Under the pieces are notes generated by a model that did no database searches, was not told the DNA's origin, and saw only the letters and a list, made by a program, of their open reading frames with translations. DNA of 5,003 nucleotides from the NCBI GenBank assembly GCA_023430975.1, contig JAEYYB010000143.1, positions 1 to 5,003 of the forward strand, written 5' to 3'. This stretch comes from Bacillota bacterium. GTDB lineage: Bacteria > Bacillota > Clostridia > Acetivibrionales > DSM-2933. Of this stretch, positions 1 through 4,979 are shown in pieces (within the stretch, counting starts at the first letter, position 1; every line of letters starts with the position of its first letter). The position numbers and the translations under genes are program-made.

Positions 1-56
1 TTACAACACCGTACAACAAAATATTTTTAAGAATTTGACAGATTTTTTGCATAAAA

Positions 57-79
57 AAAGCCCATCTTACATGGGTTTT
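57..79. terminator. Bidirectional intrinsic terminator hairpin
   Basis: CCCAT (61-65) pairs with ATGGG (71-75) around the loop CTTAC. The stem extends outward through a G-T wobble and three A-T pairs. Read on the minus strand the stem is followed at once by seven T's (complement of 53-59), a good intrinsic terminator. Read on the plus strand it is followed by TTTT and, after a short break, CTTTTTG. It probably ends a gene lying to the left of the window, or separates convergent genes. No coding sequence can be recognised in the 50 bases before it. Confidence 0.6.
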
Positions 80-274
80 CAGACTTTTTGATTTTTAACT
101 TTCAGCTACTAACTGTCAAACTCCCGGTATGATTAGATAGCATTTTGTTGAGTGGAGAGTGAATAAATATGCTTATGGTTTTCTTCAATATTGATTCAAC
201 AAGACAAGTATTTGATTGAAAATGTAGCCTTACAGTATGTAAGTGTTTTCTTTTGATTTGTTAATAGAATACCA
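80..274. other. Non-coding spacer before the tRNA gene
   Basis: No open frame with a start and ribosome site is visible on either strand. The only structure noted is a distant inverted repeat, TTGTTGA (145-151) against TCAACAA (196-202), 44 bases apart, which is too loose to interpret. Confidence 0.5.
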
Positions 275-306
275 TTGTACTAAAAATACTTATATGGTAA
301 TATAAT
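275..306 (+). promoter_or_regulatory. Probable promoter of the tRNA-Arg gene
   Basis: A perfect TATAAT lies at 301-306, about 40 bases before the mature tRNA 5' end. The best -35 is TTGTAC (275-280). The spacing to TATAAT is 20 bases, longer than ideal. If the overlapping TAATAT (298-303) is used as the -10, the spacing is 17. Either reading would place the transcript start near 310, giving a short 5' leader to be trimmed by RNase P. Confidence 0.5.
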
Positions 307-345
307 AAAGTGGATTTTGGAAATATAAAAGTAAAAACTGATAAT

Positions 346-417
346 GTCCCGGTAGTCTAATGGATAAGATGGTGGATTCCGGTTCCACTGATATGGGTTC
401 GATTCCTATCCGGGGCG
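346..417 (+). tRNA. tRNA-Arg (anticodon CCG)
   Basis: A full cloverleaf can be drawn. The acceptor stem pairs 346-352 with 410-416 (seven pairs, one G-T wobble), with G417 as discriminator. The D stem is 355-358 with 367-370, and its loop carries the usual GG. The anticodon stem 372-376/384-388 is perfect, around the loop TTCCGGT (377-383), so the anticodon is CCG (379-381). A four-base variable region follows, then the T stem 393-397/405-409 with the loop TTCGATT. CCA is not encoded (the next bases are TCA) and must be added enzymatically. Anticodon CCG reads the arginine codon CGG, normally rare in AT-rich genomes. The gene appears to be a single-tRNA transcription unit, with its own promoter upstream and a terminator starting 12 bases downstream. 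Confidence 0.95.
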
Positions 418-429
418 TCATATAAAAAC

Positions 430-467
430 ACCAGTGTTCATTCGGATACTGGTATTTTTATTTTTTT
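430..467 (+). terminator. Intrinsic terminator of the tRNA-Arg gene
   Basis: A 10-bp stem pairs 430-439 (ACCAGTGTTC) with 444-453 (GGATACTGGT), including two G-T wobbles, around the four-base loop ATTC. It is followed by an almost unbroken T tract (455-467). It begins 12 bases after the tRNA 3' end, so the tRNA is probably transcribed alone. Confidence 0.85.
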
Positions 468-675
468 ACAAACTTGAAAACCAGCTATAGCTGCAAGTTC
501 AGAAGCTCCACAACAGAAATGGGACTCTGACTAATTAATTATGAAAAAGCATAATCTTTTTTGTGTTTTTTCCCTATGTCCAAGATAAACACACTTACTC
601 CCAACAAAGAGGAACTAACACTTATGCTACAGACTATTAGGCATATCGAACTTCTGGAGGTTTTTGTATAGTTTA
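468..675. other. Non-coding stretch with a weak AT hairpin and an orphan short frame
   Basis: No gene can be supported. A six-base AT-rich stem (ATTATG 538-543 with CATAAT 550-555), followed by a T-rich run to about 571, could be a weak or decayed terminator. A 31-codon frame runs from ATG 576 to TAG 669-671. Its translation starts MSKINTLTPNKEEL and is mostly hydrophilic, as in a real protein, but there is no ribosome site before it, only a T-rich run. It may be a relic of a lost gene. I do not recognise the family. Confidence 0.35.
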
Positions 676-705
676 TTGATAATTACCACTTAAATAATTT
701 ATAAT
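676..705 (+). promoter_or_regulatory. Near-consensus sigma-A-type promoter for the HAD gene
   Basis: TTGATA (676-681, one mismatch to TTGACA) and a perfect TATAAT (700-705) are separated by 18 bases. Transcription would start near 711-713, leaving a leader of about 120 bases before the ATG at 833. This is the best promoter in the window. It may also drive the downstream methyltransferase, since no terminator is seen between the two genes. Confidence 0.75.
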
Positions 706-714
706 GTAATTATG

Positions 715-756
715 TTCTATAAATTTGCCTGATGGCTATAACATAAATTCATAGAA
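715..756 (+). promoter_or_regulatory. Inverted repeat / leader hairpin next to the promoter
   Basis: TTCTATAAATTT (715-726) pairs with AAATTCATAGAA (745-756) at 11 of 12 positions. Inside, a small GCC/GGC stem (727-729 with 734-736) is capped by TGAT. A second pairing, TTATGTT (710-716) with AACATAA (740-746), overlaps the first, so the two cannot form together. The element lies 10-50 bases past the TATAAT. It could be an RNA hairpin protecting the 5' end or controlling the transcript, or an operator for a dimeric regulator. It resembles no riboswitch class I know. Confidence 0.45.
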
Positions 757-832
757 TCAATGTCCTGTGATATTACCCCAGTATATAATTCAGCAAGTGC
801 TTTGGGGAAATTTTTGCAACAGTGAGGTTTAA

Positions 833-1309
833 ATGAAAATTTCATTTGATTTAGATGATACTTTAATATTGACTAATAAGGATGCAATATATGAGAATCC
901 AGTTAAGTGCATTAGAGCTTTATTATATAAAGAGAAATTACGAAAAGGAATAATAGTTTTATGTGAAGAGTTAAAGTATTTAGGATTTGAAATTTGTGTT
1001 TACACAACATCAGAAAGAAGTGTTGGTTATATAAAGAATTTATTTGGTATTTACGGTATAAAGCTGAGTAATGTTATAAATCAAAAGGTTCATAAAAAAA
1101 TTGTGCAGGGAACAAGAAAAGAAGTAATGCCATCAAAGGTACCATCAAAATTTGGGATCAACTTACATATTGATGATGATATCTCTGTTAAACAAAATGG
1201 AACGCAGTTTGGTTTCAATGTATTAATAATATCAAGAGATGATAATGATTGGTGTCTCAAAGTATTGAATGAAGCAAAAAGAATCAAGAAGATTAAAGAA
1301 TTATTGTAG
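833..1309 (+). CDS. Small capless HAD-superfamily phosphohydrolase
   Basis: The 158-residue product carries the four HAD signatures in order. Motif I is FDLDDT (residues 5-10), with D6 as the presumed nucleophile and D8 as general acid/base. Motif II is CVYTTS (55-60), with T58 or T59 binding phosphate. A lysine near 102-106 is the likely motif III. Motif IV is HIDDD (112-116), holding magnesium. The length leaves no room for a large cap domain, so a C0-type fold is likely. Such enzymes often act on larger substrates, such as phosphorylated macromolecules or nucleic-acid ends. The substrate cannot be read from the sequence. The start is supported by GTGAGGT (822-828) five bases before the ATG. 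A strong promoter and structured leader lie upstream. The lysine-rich C-terminus (RIKKIKELL) is an amphipathic helix. No signal peptide is present, so it is cytosolic. The superfamily assignment is firm; the function is unknown. Confidence 0.85.
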   Translation: MKISFDLDDTLILTNKDAIYENPVKCIRALLYKEKLRKGIIVLCEELKYLGFEICVYTTSERSVGYIKNLFGIYGIKLSNVINQKVHKKIVQGTRKEVMPSKVPSKFGINLHIDDDISVKQNGTQFGFNVLIISRDDNDWCLKVLNEAKRIKKIKELL

Positions 1310-1314
1310 ATTAG

Positions 1315-1389
1315 ATTAGCTATTATGGAGATTTCTATGGAATAAAAGGCGAAGACAGAGATTTGTATAAATATGAATTAAATGAATGA
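1315..1389 (+). pseudogene. Possible C-terminal gene remnant between HAD and methyltransferase genes
   Basis: A frame open from the stop codon at 1312-1314 to TGA at 1387-1389 reads ISYYGDFYGIKGEDRDLYKY, then ends ELNE. It has no start codon with a ribosome site. The residue mix looks like the tail of a real protein rather than a random frame, so it may be the residue of a deleted gene. The family is not recognised and chance is not excluded. Confidence 0.25.
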
Positions 1390-1440
1390 TAAATATAGCC
1401 AAAGAAGTCATTCTGTTTTTTACAGGAAAGGTTTATTTTA

Positions 1441-1446
1441 AAGGAG
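1441..1446 (+). promoter_or_regulatory. Ribosome binding site deciding the methyltransferase start
   Basis: AAGGAG lies five bases before ATG 1452. The upstream in-frame ATG at 1386 has no comparable site, and its preceding sequence is the tail of another open frame. Confidence 0.75.
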
Positions 1447-1451
1447 CTTGT

Positions 1452-2078
1452 ATGGAAAATATTGATTCAGAAATTCAGAAATTTTATAACGATATTGCAC
1501 AGCAGTTTGCGGATGAATGGTATGCTAATGAAGATTTGTTACCTGTTTTGAAACGATTTATAGATTTATTAAATCCAAACCCTAGAGTGCTAGACTTGGG
1601 GTGTGGTGCTGGTTACGAAAGCATGCGTTTGTATAAATTGGGAGCAAGAGTTACGGGTGTCGATTTCTCAGATGAACCTATTAGAATAGCCAGAGAGAGG
1701 AATCCTCAATGCCAATTTGAAGTAGCAGACTTTAGGAAAATAGACCAATCATTTGGCGTTTTTGATGGAATTGTTGCGATATCATCTATTATACATATTC
1801 GGGATGAAGAATTAGACTCGGTTTTTAGTAATATGAAAAAAGTCATTAGACCTGAAGGATTTGTTATGATCGTTGTGGTAGAAGGGCTGGGGATATGTGA
1901 AGAGCGTAGTAAAATCGAAAGAGAGGGAGTTCAGTATAACAGGCCTTTCTATTTACATAGTAAAATGAGATTGAATGAAGTTGCAGTTAATACAGGTTTT
2001 GAGCATTTTGACGATATGCAGCTAAGCGACGAACTGGCTTCATTTGGATGGAAGTGCTTATTATATAGAGCTAAATAA
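1452..2078 (+). CDS. Class I SAM-dependent methyltransferase
   Basis: The product is 208 residues from the chosen start. The glycine-rich SAM-binding motif I is VLDLGCGAGY (46-55). Motif II is VTGVDFS (67-73), with D71 expected to hold the ribose of SAM. ADF (92-94) is the adenine-side loop. The FDGIVAISSIIHI strand (104-116) and the MKKVIRPEGFVMIVV segment (128-142) complete a Rossmann-like core of the UbiE/Methyltransf_11/25 type. The C-terminal third (150-208) probably forms the substrate side. Small-molecule substrates are usual for this group; this one is not identifiable. The frame is open back to ATG 1386, but AAGGAG (1441-1446) lies five bases before ATG 1452 and the extra 22 residues are not family-like, so 1452 is preferred. 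It follows the HAD gene by 142 bases with no visible terminator and may be co-transcribed. It is cytosolic. Confidence 0.88.
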   Translation: MENIDSEIQKFYNDIAQQFADEWYANEDLLPVLKRFIDLLNPNPRVLDLGCGAGYESMRLYKLGARVTGVDFSDEPIRIARERNPQCQFEVADFRKIDQSFGVFDGIVAISSIIHIRDEELDSVFSNMKKVIRPEGFVMIVVVEGLGICEERSKIEREGVQYNRPFYLHSKMRLNEVAVNTGFEHFDDMQLSDELASFGWKCLLYRAK

Positions 2079-2082
2079 TGTC

Positions 2083-2172
2083 AGAAAGGCTCATGGGAGT
2101 ATGGATATTTCTGAACAGATGATAATAGAGGCTAAAAAGAGACATCCATCAGAAAATATAAAGTACATATAG
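2083..2172 (+). pseudogene. Fragment of a second SAM-dependent methyltransferase
   Basis: Immediately after the intact methyltransferase, in another frame, the DNA encodes DISEQMIIEAKKRHPSENI (about 2104-2160) followed by KYI and a stop (2170-2172). This is very close to the motif II helix of many class I methyltransferases, where an acidic residue in a GxDxS/SExM context binds the ribose of SAM and an alanine- and lysine-rich helix follows. Neither motif I nor the catalytic core lies nearby, so it is an internal fragment, not a functional gene. It is not a copy of the neighbouring enzyme, which has DFSDEPIRIARERNPQ at the same place. It suggests that an array of methyltransferase genes once stood here and was eroded. 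Confidence 0.55.
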
Positions 2173-2175
2173 AAT

Positions 2176-2189
2176 CCATTTGGAAATGG
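2176..2189. other. Short palindrome in the intergenic region
   Basis: CCATTT and AAATGG flank a central GG and form a compact hairpin. Only a weak T-rich stretch follows, so it is at best a poor terminator for the methyltransferase transcript. A similar small palindrome, ATTTCC/GGAAAT, lies at 2281-2294. Confidence 0.3.
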
Positions 2190-2221
2190 TTTGATTTCAA
2201 ATAAATGTTCCTTTTCGCTAA

Positions 2222-2329
2222 ATGCTTAATGTCATGGGAGAAAGTGTCGATATAAGTAATTTGTTTAAAGTGCATTCTACATTTCCAGGGAAATATCTAC
2301 AAAATTCTTCAATCTATATGAAAAGTTAA
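2222..2329 (+). other. Orphan 35-codon reading frame, coding status doubtful
   Basis: A frame runs from ATG 2222 (second ATG at 2234) to TAA 2327-2329. It includes the segment MGESVDISNLFKVHSTF and ends in the left arm of the large hairpin. No ribosome site precedes either ATG. It could be another gene relic cut off by insertion of the hairpin element, or chance. The family is not recognised. Confidence 0.2.
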
Positions 2330-2414
2330 TAATCTTTTGCATTTGTCTATCGCAAATCCCGTAAAAGCGTTCGTTATTTGCTCTGACAAATGTAAGATTA
2401 TTAACACTTTTCAT
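2318..2414. repeat. 97-base imperfect inverted repeat (MITE-like or structured RNA)
   Basis: Four nested stems fold the segment into one long hairpin with about 33 pairs. They are 2318-2326 with 2406-2414 (9 bp, ATGAAAAGT), 2327-2336 with 2394-2403 (10 bp, after a two-base bulge on the right), 2340-2347 with 2385-2392 (8 bp, CATTTGTC), and 2352-2357 with 2376-2381 (6 bp, GCAAAT). The terminal loop is 18 bases (2358-2375). CTA occurs directly outside the structure on both sides (2314-2316 and 2415-2417), and TA or CTA could be a target duplication. No transposase is encoded. A small non-autonomous mobile element fits best. No T tract follows, so it is not a simple terminator. A structured RNA or mRNA leader element for the next gene is the main alternative. 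Confidence 0.6.
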
Positions 2415-2459
2415 CTAATAAGTAATCATAGCAGGATGAATGATAAATTAAATTATTTT

Positions 2460-2466
2460 GGAGGGG
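2460..2466 (+). promoter_or_regulatory. Ribosome binding site deciding the lipoprotein start
   Basis: GGAGGGG lies just before ATG 2469. Its GGAGG core (2460-2464) is four bases from the start, slightly close. It selects the ATG that opens directly onto a lipoprotein signal. Earlier in-frame starts (TTG 2337, ATG 2436) would add up to 44 residues encoded mostly by the hairpin. No convincing promoter was found between the hairpin and this site; TCTAAT at 2414-2419 lacks a matching -35. Confidence 0.75.
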
Positions 2467-2468
2467 TT

Positions 2469-3542
2469 ATGAAAAGGTCAATAATTTTGGTTTTGATTGT
2501 AATTTGTACTATAATCCAATGTTCTTGCAGTTCGAATGAACAGAGTGAAAGGGTTAGCTCAGAAAAGTTGACTCAAACTAATATAGCAGCGACAATTGAT
2601 GAAAAAATTGTAGAGGGAAAAAATGTTTTGTATTGTTCTTCTTTCCAAATGGCCTGGGATAGATTAAAACAAGATATACTGAAGGGAGCTGTTGAGCTTG
2701 ACAATCAGCCTTTGATTGCAAATTCTCTTAATTCAAATTCCTTTGATAGAAAAAATATAGGAGAAAAGAATTACGTTGCAGAAGCGGGATTTGTTAAAGA
2801 TGGAGTTATAAATAAAATAAATCAAGGACTTAAAGAAAAGTTTAATACTTCTAGAGAATTTAATGATATTGAAGATGATCCTAAAGCTGTTTTAGCATAT
2901 GCATACCTTTATAAAAAAATAATTTTTGATAAGGATTTTGAGGATACATATCTGACATTCAATTCAAAAAATAGTACCCAGAATGTAAAATCCTTTGGAA
3001 TTAAGAATACATCCACTTATAAGTACCGTAAAGATATAAAAAATCAGGTTGAAATAATAGATTATTTGAGTGACGATGACTTTATCATTTCAATAAAAAG
3101 CAAATCAGATGATTATATATATATTGCTAAAGTTAAGCCGAAAGAAAAGTTATCCGATACAATGCAAGATGTTCGAAAAAGAATAAAAACAGGCAAGAGA
3201 GAGGCTTTTCGGCTTGGTGATTATTTAAGTATACCGGATATTAATTTTAATATTGAACATTCATATAATCAACTTTTAAATAAATATTTAAAAAATGGTG
3301 GGTTTAGGGATTACTACATTAGAGAAGCTAAACAGGATATTATGTTTAAGCTCAGTAAAAGTGGTGCTTTGCTTAAGTCGGGAGCTGCTGTAGAAATGGC
3401 CAAATCTTCATCATATGTTGAAAATCCAAAAACACTTATTTTCGATAAACCATTTCTTATTATCCTTGGTGAAAAGCAAGATAAAGAACCTTACTTTGCA
3501 ATGTGGGTTGAAAATACAGATGCGATGGAGTTAAAGGAATAG
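2469..3542 (+). CDS. Putative serpin-like lipoprotein
   Basis: The product is 357 residues. Residues 1-20 form a lipoprotein signal: MKR, a hydrophobic core (IILVLIVICTII), then QCSCSS, with C18 or C20 as the lipidated cysteine. Neither fits the lipobox perfectly. The mature protein would sit on the outer face of the membrane. TLIFDKPFLIIL (322-333) satisfies the serpin family signature pattern as I remember it. It is preceded by a hinge-like stretch, KLSKSGALLKSGAAVEMAK (294-312), and by SIPDINFNIEHSYNQLLNKY (254-273), where serpins have LPxFxIE...L. NVLYCSSFQMA (52-62) sits where serpins have NxxxSPxSxxxAL, and AYAYLYKKIIF (143-153) where they have NAxYFKGxW. Length fits a serpin, 340-400 residues. 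The hinge has K and L where inhibitors have small residues, so it may not inhibit by the classical mechanism. The next gene encodes an M48 peptidase 30 bases on. The fold call rests on motifs and order, not a search. Confidence 0.6.
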   Translation: MKRSIILVLIVICTIIQCSCSSNEQSERVSSEKLTQTNIAATIDEKIVEGKNVLYCSSFQMAWDRLKQDILKGAVELDNQPLIANSLNSNSFDRKNIGEKNYVAEAGFVKDGVINKINQGLKEKFNTSREFNDIEDDPKAVLAYAYLYKKIIFDKDFEDTYLTFNSKNSTQNVKSFGIKNTSTYKYRKDIKNQVEIIDYLSDDDFIISIKSKSDDYIYIAKVKPKEKLSDTMQDVRKRIKTGKREAFRLGDYLSIPDINFNIEHSYNQLLNKYLKNGGFRDYYIREAKQDIMFKLSKSGALLKSGAAVEMAKSSSYVENPKTLIFDKPFLIILGEKQDKEPYFAMWVENTDAMELKE

Positions 3543-3572
3543 TAAATTAATTGAATTTGAGGTTATTTAGGT

Positions 3573-4805
3573 ATGAATAATAATGTTGAGATATGTCCAT
3601 CATGTGGGGAACATATTACTGTTAATTCTGGATATACAGTATGGTGTGATAAATGTGAATGGAATATTGATCCAAAATCTGGTGATAAGAAGATAAGTTT
3701 TTTCAATAAGCTTGAAAACTATATTGGACAGAAACACTCTAAGGCTCTACTTGAAATAGTAGTGAAGAATGTAGGTATTATGCCTAAAATGTCAATTGCA
3801 CGAATGTTTTGTTTTGTATTTGCGACAATAGTTCAATTTATTGCTGTATTCCTACTATATTTAGCTTATTCTACAGCTTTCAAGATACCCCCTGCATTTA
3901 CATTAGTTCTTATTGTTCTTGGATGTTTAAGTTTACCGAGGCTATATAGAGTAAAACGTAAACCAGTAATAAGGTCTGATTATCCTAAATTATTTAAACT
4001 GGTGGATGATATAGCAGATTCATTAGGCAGTGAAAAGGTTGATGAAATAGTAATCGATGGTTCATTTAATGCATCATTTGCTAGAACTTTTTTGAAACGT
4101 GGTTTTAGAAGGAAGAGAGTGCTGATATTAGGATTGCCTTTATTTTTCATTCTAAGTCCACAGGAGAGGGTGGCATTGATTTCTCATGAAATAGCTCACA
4201 ATGTTAATAAGGATTCTGCTAGAGCTTTTTGGCTTGGGACTGCACTGAATACATTAAGAAGATGGTATGAGCTTATGACGCCTGCTGATGATGAGTATGG
4301 TACCTCTAAAATAGCCAAATTTTTTCTTTTTATTCCAAGGACTATTGTTTTCTTATTGAAACTAATATTTGAGACATTGCTGTGGAGAGATTCACAAATT
4401 GCAGAGTATTATGCCGATCGGCTTGCAGCAGAAATAAGTGGCTCTAAATATCAAATATCTTTACTTGAGAAATTGCACTTTGGAGAATTGTATGTTTCAA
4501 CAATAAAAAAGTTGATAAAATATAATTACACATCAAATTTTTTCAAAGAGTTTGTAAATCGAATTAATCAAATGCCACAGAAAGAGATCGACAGATTAGG
4601 AAGATTGGAGAAATCCAAACTGTCAAGGGTAGATGCAACACATCCTCCAACTGTTTACAGAATAGAGTATATAAAATTGCTAAGCTATGAGATGTCCAAA
4701 TATCAATTAAGCGAAGATGAGTGTAGCGATATAGATAAAGAACTTAAAAAAGAATATGACAGAGTGAATAAAGATATAGTTGAGTTTTATAAAAAGTGGG
4801 CATAG
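3573..4805 (+). CDS. Membrane M48-family zinc metallopeptidase with N-terminal zinc ribbon
   Basis: The product is 410 residues. Residues 8-28 form a zinc ribbon (CPSC...CDKC, C8, C11, C25, C28). Hydrophobic segments at about 78-100 and 108-121 anchor the protein, and a third lies at 250-270. The catalytic motif is SHEIAHN, with H205 and H209 as zinc ligands and E206 as the base. AEYYAD (277-282) supplies the third ligand E278 and the conserved D282, as in HtpX/Ste24-type M48 enzymes. THPPT (356-360) is the family's C-terminal STHPP-like motif, followed by a lysine- and glutamate-rich tail. HtpX-type enzymes cleave misfolded or membrane proteins; the substrate here is unknown. HtpX is near 290 residues, so the ribbon, the linker and the C-terminal tail are extra. 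GAGGT (3559-3563) lies nine bases before the ATG. Thirty bases separate it from the serpin-like gene, suggesting one operon. All catalytic residues are present. Confidence 0.9.
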   Translation: MNNNVEICPSCGEHITVNSGYTVWCDKCEWNIDPKSGDKKISFFNKLENYIGQKHSKALLEIVVKNVGIMPKMSIARMFCFVFATIVQFIAVFLLYLAYSTAFKIPPAFTLVLIVLGCLSLPRLYRVKRKPVIRSDYPKLFKLVDDIADSLGSEKVDEIVIDGSFNASFARTFLKRGFRRKRVLILGLPLFFILSPQERVALISHEIAHNVNKDSARAFWLGTALNTLRRWYELMTPADDEYGTSKIAKFFLFIPRTIVFLLKLIFETLLWRDSQIAEYYADRLAAEISGSKYQISLLEKLHFGELYVSTIKKLIKYNYTSNFFKEFVNRINQMPQKEIDRLGRLEKSKLSRVDATHPPTVYRIEYIKLLSYEMSKYQLSEDECSDIDKELKKEYDRVNKDIVEFYKKWA

Positions 4806-4874
4806 GATTAAATGAACTAAAATAAGCAAACAGTAAAAAAAGTCAGTACAAATCATAATGTAAGAGAATATTTT
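4806..4874. other. Spacer after the peptidase gene, no clear terminator
   Basis: This stretch is AT-rich with no open frame of note. A weak stem, TTGCA (4873-4877) with TGCAA (4885-4889), followed by a short T run, is the only terminator-like structure, and it overlaps the repeat array. Transcript ending here is unresolved. Confidence 0.4.
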
Positions 4875-4958
4875 GCATGTTTTTTGCAAGAACTTTTTGT
4901 ACATTATTGCAAAATATTTTTGTACATTATTGCAAGTACAAAATGTACATTATTGCAA
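4875..4958 (+). repeat. Phased direct repeats, 23-bp period (iteron- or operator-like)
   Basis: TGTACATTATTGCAA occurs exactly at 4898-4912, 4921-4935 and 4944-4958, each start 23 bases from the last. The first two copies share 19 bases because each is preceded by TTTT. The eight-base spacers differ (AATATTTT, GTACAAAA). A degenerate copy at 4875-4889 keeps TTGCAA in the same phase. In the first two copies the 16-base unit TTG..CAA is weakly palindromic (TTGTA/TGCAA). The 23-base period puts all copies on roughly the same DNA face, as expected for cooperative binding by a regulator or initiator protein. The spacers are too short for CRISPR. Confidence 0.8.
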
Positions 4959-4979
4959 ATCACAATTTCAGGCTATAAT
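4953..4979 (+). promoter_or_regulatory. Candidate promoter overlapping the last repeat
   Basis: A perfect TATAAT (4974-4979) lies 15 bases after TTGCAA (4953-4958), which would be a short-spaced, four-of-six -35 made from the end of the third repeat. This layout would let whatever binds the repeats control access to the -35. The gene it would drive lies beyond the right edge. Confidence 0.45.

Noticed and set aside
1090..1287. 65-codon minus-strand frame
   Set aside because: It lies entirely inside the HAD gene, which carries all its catalytic motifs. It has no family features and is a shadow frame.
1386..1451. 22-residue extension of the methyltransferase from ATG 1386
   Set aside because: There is no ribosome site at 1386, while AAGGAG is well placed for ATG 1452, where the family-like sequence begins.
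2318..2414. Integron attC site
   Set aside because: The arms do not carry the RYYYAAC...GTTRRRY core sites in the required orientation, and no integrase is present.
2337..2468. N-terminal extension of the serpin-like protein from TTG 2337
   Set aside because: It is encoded mostly by the large hairpin and would bury the lipoprotein signal. The ribosome site sits directly before ATG 2469.
4707..4904. 65-codon minus-strand frame
   Set aside because: It overlaps the end of the peptidase gene and its AT-rich spacer. Its phenylalanine- and isoleucine-rich translation reflects A-rich DNA read backwards.
4875..4958. CRISPR array
   Set aside because: The repeats are 15 bp with 8-bp spacers and only three perfect copies, far from CRISPR dimensions.
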